A stretch of DNA of 64,000 bases from Lachnospiraceae bacterium (lineage in GTDB: Bacteria; Bacillota; Clostridia; Lachnospirales; Lachnospiraceae), in the NCBI GenBank assembly GCA_017484135.1, contig JAFUTQ010000095.1, forward strand, positions 62,001 to 126,000, in the 5' to 3' direction. Of this stretch, positions 46,369-60,068 are shown in pieces. Numbering within the stretch: the stretch's first letter is position 1; each line of letters starts with the position of its first letter. Below the pieces are notes generated by a model that did not search any database, was not told the DNA's origin, and worked only from the letters and a program-made list of their open reading frames with translations. The position numbers were made by a program, and so were the translations under genes.

Positions 46369-48651
46369 TTATTTACGATTGTAATTGATCAGACAGCCCT
46401 TCAGAATAATCTCGCGTTCCTCATCGGTAAGTTCTCCCAAGGTCATGGTAAATTCTGTCAATGCCTGCCCCTTCACTGCGTATGCTTTGATTTCCGTCTC
46501 CTTCGCCTCCACTGCCCTGCGGATGTCCGGAACAAAAATATAATCTCCATTGGCAAACGGCAATTCCCCTGCCGGAATGATAAACGGAAGCATACCCCAG
46601 TTGATCAGATTCGAACGATATCGCTTGGTCGCATATTCATTGGCAATGTTTGCCCATCCGCCTAACACCTTCTGACAGGATGCCGCCTGCTCTCTCGCAG
46701 AACCGTCTCCCGGTTTCACTGCAAAAATCGTACTTCCGATTCCTGTATTTTCCTCATTGATTCCTTTAAACTGTGTCAGCAGTACATCCACTGCATCCTT
46801 GAGTTCGGGTAATACGGCATAGGGTTCCTCGCCTGCCTCCCTTGCTTTCTCTGCAGCCTGTACCTCCTTGGCACGACCCACATATGCGGGATCCTTTCTG
46901 GAAAGTGTAAACTCTGCCAGTCCCAGCGGATTGGAACGGTACGATGAGGTTTCACCGGACGGAATCAGCTCGTCTGTGGTCGTGACCGGATCATGAATCT
47001 CCGATACCACCTTCAAAAGCAAATGATCGGTCAGTGCAACCATCTTCGGCCAGTCTTTGATATTCGGACCAAACTGTATCTCCACAGAAGGATCTGCCAC
47101 CCCGTGACTGTCAAAAATGCGGTTCTCATAAATGGTCTTGTCGAAGAAATACTTCGGTTTGGTATAATTTACATCCATATCCGTCGCCGCAGTCAGATAG
47201 CCCTTGTTCGCTGCGGTAGCCGCGATCGAGCGTGCATCCATAAGCGCAACAGAAGCAATCTGCCCGTTCTGAATCTTGGACCCCTCGCGGTTCGGGAAGT
47301 TTCTGGTGGAGTGCCGGATGGAAAATGCGTTGTTGGAAGGAGTATCTCCCGCGCCAAAGCACGGTCCGCAGAATGCCGTCTTTACGATCGCTCCGGTCTC
47401 CATCAGCTTGGCAACTGCGCCGTTGCGCACCAGTTCCATATAAACAGGGGTACTTGCAGGATAAACGCTGAGCGTGAATTCATCCGGCCCGATGCTTGCC
47501 CCGTCTAAAATGTCCGCCGCATCACAGATATTTTCAAATCCGCCTCCTGCACAGCCCGCGATAATTCCCTGATCTACATACAATCTGCCATTATGTACCT
47601 TCTTTTTCAGGTTCAGTTCCGCCCCGTTAAAGCTTACCTTTGCACGTTTCTCACATTCATCCAGAATATCCATCAGATTTGCATTCACTTCATCAATGGT
47701 ATAGGTGTAACTCGGATGGGTCGGCATCGCAATCATCGGGCGAATGGTTCCCAGATCAATTTCAATCATTCCATCGTAGTATGTCACCTTACCCGGATTT
47801 AACTCCTTGTACTCCTCAACTCTGCCATGAATATCGTAAAACTCCCTGACCTTCTCATCTGTCTGCCAGATCGAAGACAGGCAGGTGGTCTCTGTGGTCA
47901 TAACATCCACGCCGATCCGGTAATCCACACTCAGATTTGCCACACCCGGTCCCACAAACTCCATGACCTTGTTCTTCACATAACCGCTGGCAAACACCTC
48001 GCCAATGATCGCCAGCGCAATATCCTGCGGTCCTACTCCCTTGATGGGCGTACCCGTGAGATAAATACCTACTACTTCCGGCATGTTGATGTCATAGGTC
48101 TGTTCCAGCAGCTGCTTTACCAACTCCGGTCCACCCTCACCCATTGCCATGGTTCCCAACGCTCCATAGCGGGTATGGGAATCGGATCCTAAAATCATCT
48201 TACCGCCGCCCGCAAGCATCTCTCTTGCGAACTGATGGATGACTGCCTGATGAGGCGGCACATAGACTCCGCCGTATTTCTTTGCACAGGTCAGACCATA
48301 CATATGGTCGTCCTCATTGATCGTACCACCTACTGCACACAGGCTGTTGTGACAGTTGGTAAGCACATATGGAATCGGAAATTTCTCCATGCCGGATGCT
48401 CTTGCCGTCTGGATGATTCCAACATATGTAATGTCATGGGAGGTCAGCTTATCGAACTTAATCTTCAGCTTCTCCATGTTTCCGGACGTGTTATGTTCAC
48501 GCAAAATATTGTATGCAATCGTATTTTTTGCCGCCTCAGCCTTGCTGACATCCGCTCCTGTCGCTTCCCTGACAGCCGCTTTTGCCTCTGCCGAATCCGC
48601 TATGATCCGCTCTCCGTTTACCAGATACGCTCCGCCTTCATATGTTTTCAT
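46369..48651 (-). CDS. Aconitase-family hydratase (YbhJ-like)
   Basis: 760 aa. An aconitase-type fold: [4Fe-4S] ligands in [12 protein letters not shown] (first Cys) and [11 protein letters not shown] (CxxC), and catalytic-site residues [20 protein letters not shown]. The first motif departs from the usual SCTN of aconitase A, and the overall sequence is closer to the YbhJ subfamily of hydratases, whose substrate is not firmly known. It may act as citrate/isocitrate aconitase in a partial oxidative branch. No citrate synthase or isocitrate dehydrogenase gene is nearby. Confidence 0.85.
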   Translation of the reverse strand: MKTYEGGAYLVNGERIIADSAEAKAAVREATGADVSKAEAAKNTIAYNILREHNTSGNMEKLKIKFDKLTSHDITYVGIIQTARASGMEKFPIPYVLTNCHNSLCAVGGTINEDDHMYGLTCAKKYGGVYVPPHQAVIHQFAREMLAGGGKMILGSDSHTRYGALGTMAMGEGGPELVKQLLEQTYDINMPEVVGIYLTGTPIKGVGPQDIALAIIGEVFASGYVKNKVMEFVGPGVANLSVDYRIGVDVMTTETTCLSSIWQTDEKVREFYDIHGRVEEYKELNPGKVTYYDGMIEIDLGTIRPMIAMPTHPSYTYTIDEVNANLMDILDECEKRAKVSFNGAELNLKKKVHNGRLYVDQGIIAGCAGGGFENICDAADILDGASIGPDEFTLSVYPASTPVYMELVRNGAVAKLMETGAIVKTAFCGPCFGAGDTPSNNAFSIRHSTRNFPNREGSKIQNGQIASVALMDARSIAATAANKGYLTAATDMDVNYTKPKYFFDKTIYENRIFDSHGVADPSVEIQFGPNIKDWPKMVALTDHLLLKVVSEIHDPVTTTDELIPSGETSSYRSNPLGLAEFTLSRKDPAYVGRAKEVQAAEKAREAGEEPYAVLPELKDAVDVLLTQFKGINEENTGIGSTIFAVKPGDGSAREQAASCQKVLGGWANIANEYATKRYRSNLINWGMLPFIIPAGELPFANGDYIFVPDIRRAVEAKETEIKAYAVKGQALTEFTMTLGELTDEEREIILKGCLINYNRK

Positions 48652-48732
48652 ACATGTGCCCTCCTCATTTCATAAAATGTCAAAAACCGCGCAAAATGTT
48701 CCCATGGTTTTACCATGTGACGCTCAAATCAT

Positions 48733-48761
48733 ATTATAAGTGGGAGATTAAAAAAAATCAA
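48733..48761 (-). promoter_or_regulatory. Promoter of the aconitase-like gene
   Basis: TTGATT (48756-48761), 17 bases, TATAAT (48733-48738) on the minus strand. A CCATGG-centred hairpin (about 48700-48718) follows in the leader. Confidence 0.7.
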
Positions 48762-48763
48762 GT

Positions 48764-51019
48764 CTATGACAGCGGAAAACGGAGTATGACCGTAAACAGA
48801 TCCCCGTCCAGATCTATGAAGAAGCTGCCTCCCATCAATGTAGTCAGATTACTTGCTATCGAGAGCCCGAGTCCGCTGCCCTCTGTCGTGCGCGACTCGT
48901 CTCCCCGTGTAAAACGCTCCATCAGTTCCTCATTTGTGTGACGAATCGGCTGTTCCGATATATTCTTGATGGAAAAAACCGCCTCCCTGGGAGCTGCCTC
49001 CAGCGTGAGATATACACGCGTATTGTTCATCGCATATTTCGCCACATTTCCGTACAGATTTTCCAGCACACGCCAGAGACGCCGTCCGTCGGCCATGATG
49101 ACAAGCGGACTTCCCGGCAGTCTGGTTACAATCGTCAGCTGTTTTTCCTCGAATCTTTCATTAAATTCCCCAGCCGTCTGATAGACCAGTTCCACAAGAT
49201 TGATGCGTGTCATGTGCAGCTTGATGGTTCCGAAGCTGATGCGTGATGCCTCCACCAGATCCTCCGTAAGCTGACTCAAATGCTGCGCCTTCTTCTCCAA
49301 CACATCCAGATAATTGCGAATCCGCTCATTATCCGTCTGCTCCATTTTTATCAAATTCACATAATTGATAATCGAGGTAAGCGGTGTTCGAATATCATGA
49401 GACACGTTCGTGATCAGCGACGCTTTCATCCGTTCATTTCTGGTATTATCCTCCACCGCCCGGTGAAGTCCCTCACCGATCCGGTTAATCGCTTCTGCCA
49501 GCTTGTAATTGTCATCATGCATATGCTCCATCGGAATCTTGTATTCCAGATCTCCTTCGTTAATCCGGTGAATCCCCTTGAGAATTTCCTCTTTCTGTAC
49601 CTTGTCTCTGAGGAAAAGAATGCTGAGTCCTGCAATCTGCGCACAAAGAAGCAGCGCACAAGGCAGACTGCGCCGGATGAACATTCCGTATGTCAGACCT
49701 AAAAACAACAAAATATTCCACAAAAGGGCCAAAATGACTCTTACTGAGGTTTTCCACGTAGCAACCACGCGTTTTATGCTTTCCGCAATCCATTTAGACA
49801 AGCTGTACTCCCACAGCACACCAGCCTTCATGCGCCGGATCATACTCAGATAAAATACCATAAAAATCAGATTGTATAAAAAGGTAACCGTTCCTACCAC
49901 AACCATCATACCCGGTATATCCCAATGATATCCGGCAGAGATCGAAGCCAGAAAGATCACAGCTACCGACAGCAGAACAAAACCCAGCAGCCAGATTTCT
50001 GTCTTAATCCTGTCCAGCATATTCAAATGTACCAGTTCATCCTCTGCAGAGCGTCCTGCGGCAATCGTAAGGTAGGCAAAAAATGTAATCCAGCCTGCCA
50101 GACATACGACGATTGTAATCATGCTGATCATTCCCCATGGATGCAGCGTAATGTATTCCTCATGGTAGTTCGCCAAGTCATCCTCCACAGGAAACTGCGT
50201 ATTGACTGCCATCATAAATACAGAATCCTTCCCGATGCCTGAGATTTTCCCATCTATATGCTCATAATAGTAATTCTGAGCCGCATCCATGTTGGTGCTT
50301 AATCTCAGCGTCACATTATCACAGTATAAGAAACTCCCCTGCTTTCTTGCAAAATCCTGAAGTTGTTCTGCAGGATATGTCGTCTCCATATTGGTATATA
50401 CAATTTTCCCACCTTCCATATATACATAGCTCAGGTTTGTTTCCTCATTATCGAAGCTGTTCAAAAACATCCGGTACGTCTTCTCTTCATTGCCGATCCG
50501 ATCCAGCACAAACTGTAATTGCTGATACAGCTGTTCGCCCTGCTTCTCCGTAATCATCCCCTGGTTCATACTGTCTGCAACGGAAAGGCCGGCAATCGGC
50601 AGATAATCCTCCCGGATTTTGCCGCTGTGCATCACATATCCCTTTTTGGACCATGCCACGAGATCGCTCAAGACATACGTCTGTAACAGACTGATTGCTT
50701 CATCATCTTTCAGCTCATTTTCCCGGAGCAGCCCCGCCCCTCCGGTATTGATCAGCCGGTTTCCATCATAGGTTCCGTCCGTTTCAAAGGTCTTCCTCAG
50801 CTGCAGATACTGTACCAGCGCATCCAGCTTTTCGCAGAAGATCTGACTGTAATATTCTGACTCCTCATAATTTTGTTCTGAAAGATTGTTTAAGGTAACA
50901 ATATTTTTCCGATTAAGGCTTGTCAGTAAAAAACAGGCCATTACCAATAAAATCGTACAGATTACCTGCAGGAGCATGACCAGGTTTTTCCATACGGTTA
51001 CATAATATTTTCTTTTCAT
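48764..51019 (-). CDS. Multi-pass sensor histidine kinase
   Basis: 751 aa. TM1 (LVMLLQVICTILLVMACFLL) and a ~260-residue extracellular region are followed by five or so further TM segments (~300-460), a HAMP-like stretch, HisKA with phospho-His in NVSHDIRTPLTSIINYVNL and an HATPase domain with the N box ENLYGNVAKYAM and G box GSGLGLSIASNLTTLMGG. Its start is 8 bp after the regulator's stop, so the two form an operon. The signal is unknown; the large ectodomain suggests an envelope or peptide cue. Confidence 0.92.
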   Translation of the reverse strand: MKRKYYVTVWKNLVMLLQVICTILLVMACFLLTSLNRKNIVTLNNLSEQNYEESEYYSQIFCEKLDALVQYLQLRKTFETDGTYDGNRLINTGGAGLLRENELKDDEAISLLQTYVLSDLVAWSKKGYVMHSGKIREDYLPIAGLSVADSMNQGMITEKQGEQLYQQLQFVLDRIGNEEKTYRMFLNSFDNEETNLSYVYMEGGKIVYTNMETTYPAEQLQDFARKQGSFLYCDNVTLRLSTNMDAAQNYYYEHIDGKISGIGKDSVFMMAVNTQFPVEDDLANYHEEYITLHPWGMISMITIVVCLAGWITFFAYLTIAAGRSAEDELVHLNMLDRIKTEIWLLGFVLLSVAVIFLASISAGYHWDIPGMMVVVGTVTFLYNLIFMVFYLSMIRRMKAGVLWEYSLSKWIAESIKRVVATWKTSVRVILALLWNILLFLGLTYGMFIRRSLPCALLLCAQIAGLSILFLRDKVQKEEILKGIHRINEGDLEYKIPMEHMHDDNYKLAEAINRIGEGLHRAVEDNTRNERMKASLITNVSHDIRTPLTSIINYVNLIKMEQTDNERIRNYLDVLEKKAQHLSQLTEDLVEASRISFGTIKLHMTRINLVELVYQTAGEFNERFEEKQLTIVTRLPGSPLVIMADGRRLWRVLENLYGNVAKYAMNNTRVYLTLEAAPREAVFSIKNISEQPIRHTNEELMERFTRGDESRTTEGSGLGLSIASNLTTLMGGSFFIDLDGDLFTVILRFPLS

Positions 51020-51027
51020 ATCAGCGC

Positions 51028-51720
51028 CTATCCATTCTTCTCGATTTTATATCCGACACCCCAGACCACCTTCAGGTATCTGGGTTCTCTCGGATTTATT
51101 TCTATTTTTTCCCGAATATGGCGAATATGTACCGCTACCGTATTGTCTGCTCCGATCGCATCCTCATTCCAGATATTTTCATAAATCTGTTCAATCGAAA
51201 AGACCTTTCCCTGATTTTTGACCAACAGTAATAAAATATTGTATTCAATCGGGGTAAGCCGGACGCTCTCCCCATCTACCGTAACCTCCTTCAGGTCATC
51301 ATTGATGGCCAGTCCTCCCACCTGATAGATTTTCTGATTCGATTCCGAGGAATTGCCCAATTGTGTATAACGCCTGAGCTGGGACTTCACTCTGGCTACC
51401 AGTTCTAACGGATTAAAGGGTTTTGAAACATAGTCATCCGCCCCGGTGTTGAGTCCCAGAATCTTATCTGCATCCTCGGATTTTGCTGACAGAATGATAA
51501 TCGGAATATTGCTTTCCTCCCGGATTTTTCTTGTTGCCCGTATCCCGTCCAGCTCCGGCATCATCACATCAATGATCAAAAGATGAATCTCATGTCTTTT
51601 CAAAATCTCAAGAACCTGTTTCCCGTCATATGCCTTATATACCTGATATCCTTCCTGCTGCAGATAGATTTCAATCGCCTCTACGATCTCCCGGTCATCG
51701 TCACATACCAATATGTTCAT
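51028..51720 (-). CDS. OmpR/PhoB-family response regulator
   Basis: 230 aa. Receiver domain with acidic pair in LVCDDDREI, phospho-Asp in LLIIDVMMPELDG and Lys in VSKPFNPLEL; C-terminal winged helix (~130-228) with VRLTPIEYNILLLL and VAVHIRHIREKIE. It is the partner of the downstream kinase. Cloverleaf copy E begins 28 bp upstream of its start. Confidence 0.95.
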   Translation of the reverse strand: MNILVCDDDREIVEAIEIYLQQEGYQVYKAYDGKQVLEILKRHEIHLLIIDVMMPELDGIRATRKIREESNIPIIILSAKSEDADKILGLNTGADDYVSKPFNPLELVARVKSQLRRYTQLGNSSESNQKIYQVGGLAINDDLKEVTVDGESVRLTPIEYNILLLLVKNQGKVFSIEQIYENIWNEDAIGADNTVAVHIRHIREKIEINPREPRYLKVVWGVGYKIEKNG

Positions 51721-51747
51721 GGGTTACTCCTCTTAATTGTGGTTGCC

Positions 51748-51909
51748 GATTTTTGCATGCTGCCGGGGGGAAGGTTCACATCGTGAAACGATGTGAACAC
51801 TTTGCACGAAAATCGTTTCGGAAAGCTAGCTTTTCGAAACGATTTCCGTGCAAAAAAGTCTATGCCGACTTCGTCGGCATGACCTTCCCCCCGGCAGCAT
51901 GCAAAAATC
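51748..51909. repeat. Cloverleaf palindromic element, copy E
   Basis: Outer arms 51748-51774 and 51883-51909 are perfectly complementary over 27 bp and end in ATTTTTGC / GCAAAAAT. Inside: hairpin 1 (TTCACATCG / CGATGTGAA, 51775-51797), hairpin 2 (51798-51859; dyad AAGCTAGCTT) and hairpin 3 (ATGCCGAC-ttc-GTCGGCAT, 51862-51880). Order H1-H2-H3. It lies between divergent genes and, with the promoter at 52013, is what I see in the 339-bp gap 51721-52059. Confidence 0.93.
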
Positions 51910-52012
51910 TTAATTCCGTTTCTCCACCTACAGCATACCAGAATTTTACATATTTCGACAGCTCAGTTTCTTAAAAATAAATTAAGTTTTACAAACCGGA
52001 CGGGCAGACAAG

Positions 52013-52041
52013 TTGCTATTTTGCATCAACTTTAGTATTAT
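52013..52041 (+). promoter_or_regulatory. Promoter of the small membrane protein gene
   Basis: TTGCTA (52013-52018), 17 bases, TATTAT (52036-52041), followed by GGAGG at 52048-52052. Confidence 0.6.
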
Positions 52042-52059
52042 AAGAGTGGAGGATTGTTT

Positions 52060-52647
52060 ATGCGAAAACATTATATTTTTATTCCACTAAAAGAAAAAGA
52101 TGTTTCTTCCTTCCGAAAAGCACTGATAAGCTGTCTCTGGCTGCGCCCCTTCAGCTGTATGCTTGCTGTTGGCGCAGTCTGTGTAATTGGTTATTTGAAG
52201 CGTGAGAACCTTTTTGGGAGTTCTCTGCGCCTCTCTGTGTTTTCTGTGATACTGGGCATCCTTTTTTTCCTGCTCTTTAAGGAGATCTATCGTATCATAA
52301 TTGCGGGAACACTGAAAAAGTCCAGCCTGCTCCCATATATCCACACCCCAAAGGAGGATGAGAGTTTCTATTCGGAGGAGCTTTCCGGCGGCTTTATTAT
52401 TCAGGTTGAGCCCATCAATTATTCTGACATCTCCTTCTGCGAAAAATATATTTACCAGATGTCCGATGAATGCAGTAATCCCCTGCTGGTACTCAATCTG
52501 CACTGCTGGATTACAAGTTCCAACCAAAGATTAAGAAATAAAGCTGTGATTTATATAGAAATCATTATCGCTCAATTAGAAAAAGGTAACAAGGATATCC
52601 TTGCTACCTGTGATAAACTGAAAAATTACCGGGAGGACTTACTCTGA
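52060..52647 (+). CDS. Uncharacterised membrane protein (195 aa)
   Basis: Two hydrophobic segments in the N-terminal half (LRPFSCMLAVGAVCVIGYL and LSVFSVILGILFFLLFKEIY) are followed by a ~110-residue soluble part (HTPKEDESFYSEELSGGFII). I do not recognise a family. A TTG at 52054 is in frame, but ATG 52060 has GGAGG at the right distance. Its last 9 bp overlap the end of the convergent coiled-coil gene. Confidence 0.75.
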   Translation: MRKHYIFIPLKEKDVSSFRKALISCLWLRPFSCMLAVGAVCVIGYLKRENLFGSSLRLSVFSVILGILFFLLFKEIYRIIIAGTLKKSSLLPYIHTPKEDESFYSEELSGGFIIQVEPINYSDISFCEKYIYQMSDECSNPLLVLNLHCWITSSNQRLRNKAVIYIEIIIAQLEKGNKDILATCDKLKNYREDLL

Positions 52648-53352
52648 CTCCTGTTCCCTTTTCCACTTAAAATATTCCGAATCCAAATTTACCTTAATTT
52701 CAGCAGGTTCCGGTTTTGCTTCTTCCTGCAGCGCTGCGCCTTCCATTGAGATCCCTGCCTTCCGGAAATATTCCGGATCGATCCGGATCTCCGGCTTTAT
52801 ATCTGCATAGGGCGATCTTTCTTCAAACGCATCGTCCTGTTTCTTTTCTTCTTTTTCCTTCGCCAGCTGCTGATTCCGCTCCTCAATGAGCTTCAAATAC
52901 TTCTCGGTGTCAACCATGTCCTCCAGCTGGCTTTTTAACTCCAGCTGATTGGTTTTTAACTGCCTTCCGTGCTCCTCCATGCTTTCCAGACTGCTACTTA
53001 GAATGCTTCGAATTCCCTCACCGGTTTCCCTCAGGATTTCCTGCACCCGCTGCAATGCCTCGTCAGAATACAGCATGGATGCCGCATAGATATCCTCCGC
53101 GTTGCGACTGGCCTGAAAGATAATCTCATCGCCTCTGCGTCTTGCATCACGTTCTCCCTTATCCCGGCTCTGCTTTATCACCTCATACTCATCCATCATC
53201 TCATAGATACAGTCATTCAGATGACTAAGATGCTCAAACAGCTTGTTTTTTTCGACAATGATCTGTTCTCCCTCTGCATCATACCGTTCACTTTTCGAAA
53301 TCATGACATGGATATCCCGTAGAACTCTTTCCAGCTTATCCTGTGTTCCCAT
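52639..53352 (-). CDS. Uncharacterised coiled-coil protein
   Basis: 237 aa, highly charged and predicted largely coiled coil (residues ~1-165), with a Glu/Pro-rich tail containing two similar short motifs, IRIDPEYFRKAG and VNLDSEYFKWKR. No membrane segment. DivIVA-like or scaffold proteins have this look, but I cannot assign a family. ATG 53352 has AAGGGAG upstream. It follows the PurM-like gene on the same strand and ends in a 9-bp convergent overlap. Confidence 0.7.
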   Translation of the reverse strand: MGTQDKLERVLRDIHVMISKSERYDAEGEQIIVEKNKLFEHLSHLNDCIYEMMDEYEVIKQSRDKGERDARRRGDEIIFQASRNAEDIYAASMLYSDEALQRVQEILRETGEGIRSILSSSLESMEEHGRQLKTNQLELKSQLEDMVDTEKYLKLIEERNQQLAKEKEEKKQDDAFEERSPYADIKPEIRIDPEYFRKAGISMEGAALQEEAKPEPAEIKVNLDSEYFKWKREQESE

Positions 53353-53380
53353 TGCCAGCTCCCTTCATAAAGGCTATCGA

Positions 53381-53411
53381 AACTGTTCAGAACCATTGGT
53401 TCTGAACAGTT
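53381..53411. terminator. 14-bp perfect stem-loop after the PurM-like gene
   Basis: AACTGTTCAGAACC (53381-53394), ATT loop, GGTTCTGAACAGTT (53398-53411). It is 6 bp past the stop at 53417 on the minus strand, with only TTTCGAT after it, so termination is probable but not certain. Confidence 0.55.
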
Positions 53412-53416
53412 ACCAA

Positions 53417-54358
53417 TCAACTAATAAAACGTATGGTATCCGAAACCTTTTCCACCAACCCCAGAAGCATCGGATGCTCTCCGGCACGTTCCATAATTTC
53501 TACTGCCTCTTCTGTCTGCTCATCTGCAATCAACAACAGCATACCGATACCCATATTGAAGGTTTTCCGCATCAGATCTTCATTGATGTTTCCGTCCTTA
53601 TGAAGCATACCATACAGCGGAGGAATCATATCCTCCTTCTGCTTTACCACCGCGCCATAGGGTGACGGCACCAGCTTTCTGACTGCACGCTCGATTCCTC
53701 CATGCGCAACCTGCACACATTTTTTCAGTCTCACAGGCGAGTCGGCCAGTGCCCGCATTCCCTTGTGATACATCTTGGCAGGTGCCAGCAGTAAATCTCC
53801 CAGGGTCGTCCCCAGGCTTTCATAATAAACCTCCATGGATGCTTTGGTCAGATACAGCTTCTTCCTTGCTGCGACATATCCGTTATTGTGCAGTCCGTTC
53901 GACGGAAGGCCGACAATCACATCTCCGCTTACAACGGGCTGCGTCTCCCGCTGCTTTTCTTTATCCATAATACCGGCGGAGAAGCCTACCAGATCATACC
54001 GATCATAGCTGAAAATCTCTTCCAGCTCCTTGACCGCACTCCCGGCATAACGAATCTTCGCCACATCACAGCCGTGCTCGATTCCGGATTCGATTGCGCT
54101 TATGTGTTCCTCCTTTGGTCTGGCACAGGAAATGTTGTTGTAGAATAAAACCGGTTCTCCGCCTGTTGCCAGAATATCGTTTACACAAACTGCCACGCAA
54201 TCGTATCCGATCGTGTCAAATCGTCCCATCTCCGCTGCCAGCATCAATTTACTGCTTACTGCATTTGTCTTTGATACCAGCACCGGCTCCTCATACATGA
54301 AAAACTCACGCATCGGGATTTCATTATCTAATGGTTTCAAGTTAAATTTGTCTCGCAC
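53417..54358 (-). CDS. PurM/AIR-synthase-related protein
   Basis: 313 aa, slightly short for PurM (~340-350). The PurM/HypE/SelD fold is evident: GYDCVAVCVNDILATGGEPVL near residue 50, SGDVIVGLPSNGLHNNGY near 165, AHGGIERAVRKLVP near 240 and FNMGIGMLLLIADE near 283. The PurM segment GGETAEMPGMY is replaced by YAGSAVKELEEIFS, so it is probably a paralogue rather than the pathway enzyme. No purine genes are beside it; it lies 33 bp after atpC, at the end of the ATP synthase operon. GTG start. Confidence 0.82.
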   Translation of the reverse strand: MRDKFNLKPLDNEIPMREFFMYEEPVLVSKTNAVSSKLMLAAEMGRFDTIGYDCVAVCVNDILATGGEPVLFYNNISCARPKEEHISAIESGIEHGCDVAKIRYAGSAVKELEEIFSYDRYDLVGFSAGIMDKEKQRETQPVVSGDVIVGLPSNGLHNNGYVAARKKLYLTKASMEVYYESLGTTLGDLLLAPAKMYHKGMRALADSPVRLKKCVQVAHGGIERAVRKLVPSPYGAVVKQKEDMIPPLYGMLHKDGNINEDLMRKTFNMGIGMLLLIADEQTEEAVEIMERAGEHPMLLGLVEKVSDTIRFIS

Positions 54359-54391
54359 TGCTAACTACTCCCAGTCATCTTTCTGCCGTCC

Positions 54392-54799
54392 CTACTGCTT
54401 GATTTCAATACGAACCAGCGCTTTTCGCAACGCATATTCTGCACGGATGAGATCGGTCGCTGCATTTTTGACTGCAATCCGCTCCTCCGCACGCTCCTTG
54501 GCTGCCTCTGCTCGTTTTTCGTCAATCTCATCGGGCCACTCGGCAATCTCTGCAAGCAGCGTCACCTGATCTCCGAGAATCTCGGCAAATCCTGCATGAA
54601 CAGCCGCCCGCAAAACCTCTTCCTCATTGGTAATGGTAACGACTCCCGGAGCCAGCACCGTGGTGGTAGGAATGTGGTGCTTGTATACACCAATCTGTCC
54701 CTCCGTTGTGTTGAACTCAATCATCGTCGCCTCTCCGGAATAAAACACACGATCCGGCGTAATAATTTTTACCTGAAAAATCTTATTTTCCTCTGCCAT
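54392..54799 (-). CDS. atpC: ATP synthase epsilon subunit
   Basis: 135 aa. N-terminal beta-sandwich (FQVKIITPDRVFYSGEATMIEF) and C-terminal helical hairpin. It is part of the central stalk and can inhibit ATP hydrolysis. Last structural gene of the operon, 13 bp after atpD. Confidence 0.96.
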   Translation of the reverse strand: MAEENKIFQVKIITPDRVFYSGEATMIEFNTTEGQIGVYKHHIPTTTVLAPGVVTITNEEEVLRAAVHAGFAEILGDQVTLLAEIAEWPDEIDEKRAEAAKERAEERIAVKNAATDLIRAEYALRKALVRIEIKQ

Positions 54800-54812
54800 A
54801 CAGTCACCCCTC

Positions 54813-56210
<1,398 letters not shown>

Positions 56211-56247
56211 TTATCACTCCTTTTCTCTTTTCCTGCGACACAAACGA

Positions 56248-57105
56248 CTATGAAATAGCCGATGCGCCTGCAATAATCTCTGTCAGCTCCTGTGTGATCG
56301 AGCCCTGACGTGCCCGGTTATATTTCAGTGACAGATCACTGATCATATCCTCCGCATTGCTGGTCGCGGAGTCCATCGCCTGCATTCTTGCTCCGTTCTC
56401 ACTGGCCGCAGCCTCTACCAACGCTCCGTATAACAAGCTTGTTATGTATTTGGGTATGATCTGATCCAATGCTTCTTCCTCATTGGGCTCATAATTCATC
56501 TGTACTTTCTTCTCTTCCTCGGACAACTCCGCATCTCCAAGGTCGATCGGCAAAAGCTTGATCAGCTTTGGCTCATGTGAAACCGTATTCTTAAAATGTG
56601 TGTATGCCAGATAGATTTCGCCAATCTCTCCGTTTTTGTATGCTCCCAGCAGCTGCTGACTCAGAGTCAATGCCCCCGCATAGGTGGGCGTCTCAATCAT
56701 ATCCGAATTCTGATACTCAATATGATAGCCCTTGTTTGAGAGCGCCTCAAACCCCTTGCTGCCGATTGCGTAAATATCCAGTTCCTCTTTTTTCAACTCA
56801 CCCTCGGTAATCAGCTTTACCACATTGGAGTTGTAGCCTCCGGCAAGTCCCCGGTTCGAGGTAATGACAATGACTGCCTTTTTCCCGGAAGCTCCGCCGT
56901 TGAGGTACGGATGATTTACTGTCTCACTCCTTCCCAGCATGGAGACAACCGTGCTGTACATAGATTCAAAATAAGGATTCGATTGCTCTGCTCTCACCTT
57001 GGCTTTTTGCAGTTTAACGGTTGAAACAAGCTTCATGGCCTTCGTAATCTGCTGCGTACTGGAAATACTGCTTTTGCGTCGTTTGATGTCTCTCATTGAC
57101 GCCAT
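56248..57105 (-). CDS. atpG: ATP synthase gamma subunit
   Basis: 285 aa. Rotor shaft of F1. N-terminal RDIKRRKSSISSTQQITKAM and C-terminal ITQELTEIIAGASAIS helices form the coiled coil that turns inside the alpha/beta ring. Confidence 0.97.
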   Translation of the reverse strand: MASMRDIKRRKSSISSTQQITKAMKLVSTVKLQKAKVRAEQSNPYFESMYSTVVSMLGRSETVNHPYLNGGASGKKAVIVITSNRGLAGGYNSNVVKLITEGELKKEELDIYAIGSKGFEALSNKGYHIEYQNSDMIETPTYAGALTLSQQLLGAYKNGEIGEIYLAYTHFKNTVSHEPKLIKLLPIDLGDAELSEEEKKVQMNYEPNEEEALDQIIPKYITSLLYGALVEAAASENGARMQAMDSATSNAEDMISDLSLKYNRARQGSITQELTEIIAGASAIS

Positions 57106-57136
57106 AATTTCTCACCGCCTTTTCTACGCAGGCTTC

Positions 57137-59192
<2,056 letters not shown>

Positions 59193-59205
<13 letters not shown>

Positions 59206-59708
59206 GTTGCATCACCTATCTCTTTCAAGGTTTCGTCCACTAAGCTGTTCTGAATGGTTGTGTCAATCGAGGAAGCAACCACCTTTCCGGCCATCATTGC
59301 CGCAATCTGTATCATTTCCTGCTTTACCTCATCCACAACACGCTTTTTCTCAAGCTCCGCCTCTTCATTTGCACGGCGTATCACTCTGGCAGCCTCTTCC
59401 TTGGCCTCGTCAATGATCTTCGTCTCATTTTTGAGGGCTCTCTGACGTGCGTCGCTTAAGATCTGCTCTGCCTCTTTATCAATATTTTTCAGCTTTTCTT
59501 CGTATTGCTGTTTCAACGCTCTCGCATCTTCCTTGTCAAGCCGCGCCGACTCCAGATCTCCCTTAATTCTGTTCTTCCGATCCTCTAACATCTTGCGAAC
59601 CGGATTAAACAGATTGTAGGACATTACCAGGAATAACACGAACACGGAAATTGCCAGCAATATCGCATCGTGCAGCAATTGAAAATCAAGATCAAACAAT
59701 CTTTCCAT
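59193..59708 (-). CDS. atpF: ATP synthase b subunit
   Basis: 171 aa. A single N-terminal TM helix (AILLAISVFVLFLVMSYNLF) and a long polar coiled coil rich in Glu/Lys/Ala, the stator stalk. Typical length; overlaps atpH by 13 bp. Confidence 0.96.
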
Positions 59709-59754
59709 GGTCTGTTTGCTGCGCCTCCTTTCCTCTCGTATTCCTCACGAGTCC

Positions 59755-60039
<285 letters not shown>

Positions 60040-60068
60040 TTACGATCCGGTATTTTTCCGGTATCTTT

